DNA of 64,000 bases from Trematomus loennbergii (taxonomy: Eukaryota > Chordata > Actinopteri > Perciformes > Nototheniidae), in assembly GCA_012861695.1 (NCBI GenBank), contig JAAOOA010000121.1, positions 372,001-436,000 on the forward strand. Reading direction: 5' to 3'. Of the stretch, positions 61,301-64,000 are shown piece by piece. The position numbers were made by a program, and so were the translations under genes. Each line of letters starts with the position of its first letter. Position 1 is the first letter of the stretch. A model generated the notes under the pieces. It did no database searches. It was not told the origin of the DNA and saw nothing but the letters and a program-made list of their open reading frames with translations.

Positions 61301-64000
61301 TAACAATGGGGAAATCAGAAACATCCATACCTGCCAATCCATTGCAGGATATGAGTCCAGCAGAACTAGCAATGCTGACAAGATGGCCGTGATTGTTGGC
61401 AATCATGGCGGGAAGGAAGGCCTTGTAGGTCTGAGCAGAGAGAGACACAAATGAAGCATGATATTTAATATAGAGACCTGAACAGGGATTTGATTGTAGA
61501 GCTCAGAGGACAATTGACTTTCACAGTACATCACTTAAATACAGGAGTATTTTTGATAAATCAAAATTCAATTCAATGCTTCAACATTGAACTTTTAACT
61601 GGATCTTTGGGTCTTCATGAAGAGAGGAAATGTACTTATTGAAGTCACATGATCTAACTCTAGAATTTCAGTTATGTGATATGTAGTTGTGGAAAAAACA
61701 AATTAGTGGAACAAACTTTAACGCTTAACTGGATTTAATCTTTCTGAAATGTATTGATGATTCAATCAAATGTAATTGTATAGTAAATTGTGTTGGAGTT
61801 CCTTGCCCTGCCTACATTTAGAACATTATTAGAAAGAAATGCTAAATGATTAAGAAATGGTATATATCTCTACAATATTGACTGATCTGTCTCTTCATCA
61901 TCAATCAGGTTAAGTCTCTGTAAGAAATATTTGGACCCAGAGGTAAGCTGTGTGGGTATGTTGTGTCTGACTGACCCAGAAGTGAGCCATGGTGTTGACC
62001 TCCATCGTCTTCTCAATCAGGGAATCAGGAGCATCCATGAACTTCTTCCCCGTCACAATCCCAGCATTGTTCACCAGAATGCTGACGTCTCCCACCTCCC
62101 GCTTCACCTGCATGCAGCAAAGAAAAAGGTCAGTGATCCTATTTTGTAAAAATATACTTTCAAAGATTAGGATTAATATTAAAATGAATTTGTATTAATC
62201 CCAGAGGGGAAATTCAGTTCCATGCATAAAGAAATTCCAGATATGATACATTTGTCTCGTAATATTACCAGGCAAAAGGCTGTTGAGACCCTGAATAAAT
62301 CACCATTCCAGGAATTACATTGTTTACATCACGGTTCTCAAAATGTGGGGACACAGACCCTTTACAAGGAGAACATGTTTCCATGATTAATTCTACTGAT
62401 TAAAGACATGCTTACTACCATTTGTACTCTGAGTTGTCCTTTGAATATTTTGTATTCCAAAACTTCGCAACCTAAATACCAAGACCTGACAAAGAGAAAC
62501 ACACTTTACAACTTTAATAAAGATGAAGATATACCTTATTAATCCCAGAAGGGGAAATTACTTTTATCACACATTAAACACACTGGTTGATATACATGAG
62601 CACACAGAACCACATGCAGGACAGGAGAGGGAGAGTGAGGGGCAGCCAGTGTGCCTGCGCCCAGAGCAGTTGAGGGTTCCGTGCCTCATCAGGTACCAGC
62701 CTGCAGTACCTTGTACGATCAGGACGTGAACCGGCAACCATTCGGTTCAAAAGCCAAGTCCCTACAGTCTGAACCACTGCCGCCGTAAAATGTGGTCCCC
62801 TGTCCCCATTCTAATAAAAAAACTATTTTCATATTTTCTCAATTTAGCTAGTTTGGGCTTAGTGTCACTTAAAAAACGGTTGTACCGTACAGCTAGCTAC
62901 CAGACTAACAATCTACGACAAGAAGCAGCCAAATACCTGGCTAATAATCCATGCTGAACAGCAGCTGGCTAATAATCCATGCTAAACAGCAGCTAGCTAC
63001 CTGGCTAATAATCCATGCTAAACAGCAGCTATATAATTGATAATGACCTTACTATATTAATGATATGAATGAAAGGTTATTCGGAAACTGTGATGCTACT
63101 CGTTGCTCATCACCAGCTGCAGAGAGGATTTTAACCAATACATTTTGATGTGTTCTCCAGTGAGTCACAGAGCTAACATGAAGCTAGTGGCAGCTGACAG
63201 GACCTGCCTCTGCTGACGTCTGTCATTCTAACAATGGCTTTGTCTCTGACTTGTAGCCTGATCTAAGATTAGCTCTTCTCCTGACCCAAGCAGTTACTAC
63301 TTCACAAAGCGGTGAGAGGAGGTGTCTGCTTGACACTGACAAGGTATTTTACACCTGCAGAAATAATGTTGTCTGGAAAGCATCTGTCTGCTGACAGATA
63401 AAGACATGTGGTGTGCTGAGGAATAACTTTATGTTTGACTTAATCATTGTGAATGTATTAAATTATCATCTGGTGAATAAGTGCTGTGTTGTCAGTGTTT
63501 CTGTTGTTAGTTCTATTATATAAAGCACTGGTTTTCACGTCTCCCTATGGTACACAGCTCAGATACATTATTCTTATTAAGCCAATCCAGATTGTCTATT
63601 AATTATCCTGCGTTACAACATTGCTTCCTGCTTTGGAGCAATGCAGTGTGAGAAAAAGTTTTTAGAGAGTACTTGTCCATGGACAAGTGAGTTTGGCAAT
63701 TTACTTGTCCGAATACATTGTTCACTTGTCCAGAATGGAAAAATTGGGGCCACTGGAATCTTCTTCTTCGCCAACGTATTTTACATTTTCCCACGTTTTT
63801 TACGACACCGTAAGTGAGCGTAAGATTTTACTGCATCACACATACCTAGGGTTGGGTATAGTTTGGATTTTAACGATTCCGGTTCTGCTTTTCGATTCCG
63901 GTTATTTTCGGTTCTCGATTCCGGTTCTTTGAGAGGGTAAAAATAAGTCCCATGACAAACTGGGAGAAAAACATATTTATGAAAACATTAAGTCAAATCT
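31367..64000 (-). CDS. sdr16c5: Retinol dehydrogenase SDR16C5-like (RDHE2), 5' exons off window
   Basis: A short-chain dehydrogenase of the RDHE2 type; family members oxidise all-trans-retinol to retinaldehyde at the endoplasmic reticulum, the first step to retinoic acid. Five exons joined in phase give 200 codons and a stop, equal to the C-terminal two thirds of the roughly 309-residue family. Seen: NNAGIV (active-site Asn region), SIASSAGL (catalytic Ser), DYCASK (catalytic Tyr and Lys), [14 protein letters not shown], then a hydrophobic C-terminal part ending [28 protein letters not shown] and [10 protein letters not shown] favour SDR16C5 over RDH10 and DHRS3. The first ~110 residues with the GxxxGxG cofactor motif are beyond 64000. 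No damage is visible. The last intron is 19 kb and transposon-rich. Which fish paralogue (a or b) I cannot tell. Confidence 0.87.
33885..34065. repeat. Dispersed MITE fragment
   Basis: Starts AAGGGCCCTATTATGCTCCT and contains CATGTCTCAGAGCTTTAACG and CTCTGTCTGAAACCAGAGCC, shared with the copy at 38.6 kb. Confidence 0.6.
35553..36000 (+). mobile_element. tRNA-derived SINE disrupted by a minisatellite
   Basis: The head has GGCTGTGGCTCAGTGGTTTA (box A region) and GGTTCAATCCCACC (box B region). The body resumes at 35934 as CACTGCAGTCCACATGCCGC, TGTGTCC and GGGAAAGACA, as in the 26.3-kb SINE. Between them lie an inverted copy of box B and about 290 bp of tandem repeat. Confidence 0.75.
35650..35936 (+). 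repeat. 19-bp minisatellite with telomere-like core
   Basis: Units of CCTAGGTAACCCTAACCCA alternate with variants that carry an extra CCTAGGTAACGGTAA. Units contain CCCTAACCC, close to the vertebrate telomere repeat but not a true (CCCTAA)n array. Confidence 0.9.
37095..37823 (+). mobile_element. hAT element with perfect 8-bp target duplication
   Basis: The ends TAGAGATGTCCCGATCCGAT and (right) GTGATCGGGACATCCCTA are inverted repeats. ATGCTTGG flanks both sides (37087-37094 and 37824-37831). The interior has a BED finger ORF fragment but lacks the transposase core. Confidence 0.93.
37387..37599 (+). pseudogene. BED zinc finger fragment of hAT transposase
   Basis: Starts [18 protein letters not shown] and continues [20 protein letters not shown], typical of ZBED-like hAT proteins. 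After NTTNLI the expected histidine pair and catalytic domain are missing through internal deletion. Confidence 0.8.
38622..38985. repeat. Dispersed MITE copy
   Basis: Contains GGACATATTCTGTTCATTCT, ATGTCTCCATGCTTTAATGT and CTGAAACCAGAGCCCAGTCT, homologous to 33.9 kb and partly to 18.57-18.68 kb. Confidence 0.6.
41734..42132. mobile_element. MITE with AGAGGCCTG ends
   Basis: AGAGGCCTGTACTGAGAAGC at the left matches, inverted, GCTTCTTGTTCAGGCCTCT at the right, with two mismatches. About 400 bp with no coding capacity. Confidence 0.75.
43184..45655. mobile_element. Composite: Harbinger-like end plus long fold-back element
   Basis: The left 0.7 kb is homologous to the element at 53.1 kb and begins CCCCGGCTCCACG. 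From about 43500 (AAGTTTAAATCTTCCGGACA) to 43870 it is matched by an inverted arm at about 45130-45625 (TGTCCGGAAGATTTAAACTT). The 1.2 kb between has no clear gene. Confidence 0.7.
46236..46309. repeat. (GT)n microsatellite
   Basis: A pure (GT)n run in the sdr16c5 last intron. Confidence 0.98.
46995..47723. mobile_element. MITE with TGGCGCGTTTCC ends
   Basis: TGGCGCGTTTCCACTACA at the left is matched perfectly, inverted, at the right (TGTAGTGGAAACGCGCCA). Flanks are TA on both sides. GC-rich interior, no coding capacity. Confidence 0.85.
47954..49015. mobile_element. About 1.06-kb element with TTAACCTGTT ends
   Basis: CTTAACCTGTTTAGCCC at the left is matched, inverted, by GGACTTAACAGGTTAAG at the right. 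A second right end lies at 50195-50287. Family unknown. Confidence 0.65.
49356..50195 (+). mobile_element. hAT fragment with ZBED-like ORF
   Basis: The left end TAGGGATGGGTACCGAGC is hAT-type. A BED finger ORF follows. The matching right end is missing: after AAGAACCGATAAGAGATA the sequence passes into the end of another element. Confidence 0.7.
49706..49939 (+). pseudogene. BED zinc finger of ZBED/hAT type
   Basis: Starts [20 protein letters not shown], then [20 protein letters not shown] and HLAKVHH. The finger is complete (C-x2-C ... H-x4-H), but the transposase body is absent. Confidence 0.8.
50195..50287. repeat. Second copy of the TTAACAGGTTAA right end
   Basis: GTAAGAAGCCCTGAGACACA and CGGGCTTAACAGGTTAAG repeat the right end of the 48-49 kb element. 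Confidence 0.65.
50560..50685 (-). CDS. sdr16c5: sdr16c5 penultimate exon
   Basis: The exon encodes [20 protein letters not shown], then [20 protein letters not shown]. The family has LLPILxPxYxxxKIxxAIL at this place. Acceptor CACCAG and donor GTGAGT; 126 nt, in phase. Confidence 0.92.
51840..52781 (+). pseudogene. LINE endonuclease region, frame-broken
   Basis: Three frames (51840-52097, 52097-52282, 52170-52781) together cover the APE-like endonuclease. [16 protein letters not shown] and [20 protein letters not shown] are typical of the CR1/L2 group. Confidence 0.85.
52724..53164 (+). pseudogene. LINE linker region
   Basis: Contains [40 protein letters not shown] and [20 protein letters not shown]. 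The frame runs into the nested element at 53119, so the last residues (APAPRG) are not LINE. Confidence 0.85.
53119..54132. mobile_element. PIF/Harbinger-like MITE nested in the LINE
   Basis: GGCCCCGGCTCCACGAGGA at the left is matched exactly, inverted, at the right. TAA flanks both ends, the 3-bp target duplication expected of PIF/Harbinger. The LINE coding sequence resumes directly after it. Its first 0.7 kb is homologous to 43184-43870. Confidence 0.88.
54279..54653 (+). pseudogene. LINE reverse transcriptase remnant
   Basis: Joins a Ser/Pro-rich linker directly to [16 protein letters not shown], so the first RT motifs and most of the palm are deleted. Then follow [20 protein letters not shown] and [18 protein letters not shown]. 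Confidence 0.82.
54635..54880 (+). repeat. 25-bp tandem repeat from LINE coding sequence
   Basis: About ten units based on CTCATCACTGAGGACCTGAC ATGGA, some shortened to 19 bp by loss of the TGGA part. It corresponds to the ITEDLTW stretch of the reverse transcriptase. Confidence 0.92.
54971..55853 (+). repeat. 33-bp tandem repeat, 27 copies, from LINE coding sequence
   Basis: I counted 27 units that translate as [11 protein letters not shown] (11 residues). Shortened 31-bp units (GAGAGATCCTG) shift the frame, giving overlapping repeat ORFs. Flanking LINE sequence (FYRCTIES, then [11 protein letters not shown]) shows that the unit is the element's own coding sequence. Confidence 0.95.
55830..56139 (+). 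pseudogene. LINE ORF2 C-terminal end
   Basis: Reads [20 protein letters not shown], then [20 protein letters not shown], then a frame change after LLPSGR. The typical ending ([14 protein letters not shown]) is in the next frame. Confidence 0.85.
56790..57012 (-). mobile_element. tRNA-derived SINE
   Basis: On the minus strand the head has AGGGACTTGGCTTGGCAACT (box A region) and AGTTCAAGTCCCGGAAAG (box B region). The body has GTCCCTGAGCAAGGCACCGA. The end is ATGACAATAAAAGT. Confidence 0.65.
57013..57765. other. sdr16c5 intron, nothing recognised
   Basis: Holds scattered low-complexity sequence and a short TTAAGCTAACT duplication near 57390. No exon. Confidence 0.5.
57766..57910 (-). CDS. sdr16c5: sdr16c5 exon with YxxxK motif
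   Basis: The exon encodes [20 protein letters not shown], then [23 protein letters not shown] holds the catalytic Tyr and Lys. The donor is GTAGGT. Confidence 0.94.
57911..61330 (-). other. sdr16c5: sdr16c5 intron
   Basis: AT-rich, with no exon or complete transposon recognised. A perfect palindrome is near the right end (61086-61151). Confidence 0.55.
61086..61151. repeat. Perfect 32-bp inverted repeat, 2-nt loop
   Basis: The left arm (61086-61117) begins CTTAAAAGTTCACTCGATTC; the right arm (61120-61151) is its exact complement; the spacer is CA. Identity stops abruptly at both outer edges. Confidence 0.97.
61331..61430 (-). CDS. sdr16c5: sdr16c5 exon with catalytic serine
   Basis: The exon encodes [20 protein letters not shown], then [13 protein letters not shown]. 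The serine in SSAG is at the catalytic position of the SDR Ser-Tyr-Lys triad. The acceptor is CTGCTCAG and the donor is GTATGG. Confidence 0.93.
61976..62107 (-). CDS. sdr16c5: sdr16c5 exon with NNAG motif
   Basis: The 44-codon exon encodes [20 protein letters not shown], then [20 protein letters not shown] and AHFW. NNAG is the SDR motif that stabilises the central sheet and active site. Phase is 0 at both ends; the donor is GTCAGT. Confidence 0.93.
62160..62235. repeat. LINE-tail-like fragment
   Basis: Contains TTGTATTAATCCCAGAGGGG and AAATTC, a dispersed fish sequence that also begins the SINE-like block at 62.5 kb. Confidence 0.4.
62525..62790 (-). mobile_element. tRNA-derived SINE
   Basis: On the minus strand the head has GGCGGCAGTGGTTCAGACTG (box A region) and CCGGTTCACGTCCTGATCG (box B region). 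The 3' end is the TTTCCCCTTCTGGGATTAAT tail. Confidence 0.65.
62925..63035. repeat. Three-copy tandem repeat
   Basis: CTGGCTAATAATCCATGCT followed by AAACAGCAGCT recurs three times with small length changes. Confidence 0.85.
63847..64000. mobile_element. hAT-type end, continues off window
   Basis: TAGGGTTGGGTATAGTTTGG followed by three GATTCCGGTT copies resembles hAT termini. The other end is not in the window. Confidence 0.5.

Overview
This is vertebrate, almost certainly teleost fish, DNA, probably from a percomorph. Genes are split into short exons with GT-AG introns, and the rest is crowded with fish-type repeats: Tc1, hAT and PIF/Harbinger-like transposons, L1/Tx1 and CR1/L2 LINEs, tRNA-derived SINEs and very long (CA)n microsatellites. 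There is no prokaryotic operon structure, CRISPR array or plasmid/phage feature. Most long open frames are translated simple repeats.

Two protein-coding genes lie head to tail on the minus strand. From 24859 leftward and off the left edge is a choline transporter-like gene, best matched to SLC44A5. I assembled 19 coding exons (about 638 codons) whose splice phases all join. The last roughly 85 residues lie beyond position 1. From beyond the right edge down to 31367 is a retinol dehydrogenase of the SDR16C5 (RDHE2) type. Its last five coding exons (200 codons plus stop) are intact; the N-terminal cofactor-binding part is off the window.

Layout: 1-24859 slc44a5 exons and introns, with an L1 (1690-5215), a CGGBP1-like hAT (5351-6373), TTAA-flanked MITEs (8.8 and 14.5 kb), a higher-order repeat (10.1-10.56 kb), a broken Tc1 (11.9-13.1 kb), a hAT with perfect target duplication (13.1-13.8 kb) and an 880-bp (CAGA)n tract (15.7-16.6 kb). 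24860-31366 is intergenic. 31367-64000 is sdr16c5, mostly intron; its last intron is 19 kb and full of transposons. A rearranged CR1/L2 LINE at 51.7-56.4 kb carries a nested Harbinger-like element and a 27-copy minisatellite grown from its own reverse transcriptase coding sequence.

Points most worth a second look: a single-base deletion that breaks the slc44a5 frame in exon 8; microsatellites touching at least six slc44a5 splice sites; a 96-nt stop-free intron that could be retained in frame; a perfect 32-bp palindrome in an sdr16c5 intron; and a SINE whose box B is duplicated in inverted orientation beside a telomere-like minisatellite. The two genes have no obvious joint function beyond adjacency. 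I saw no convincing new multi-gene system.
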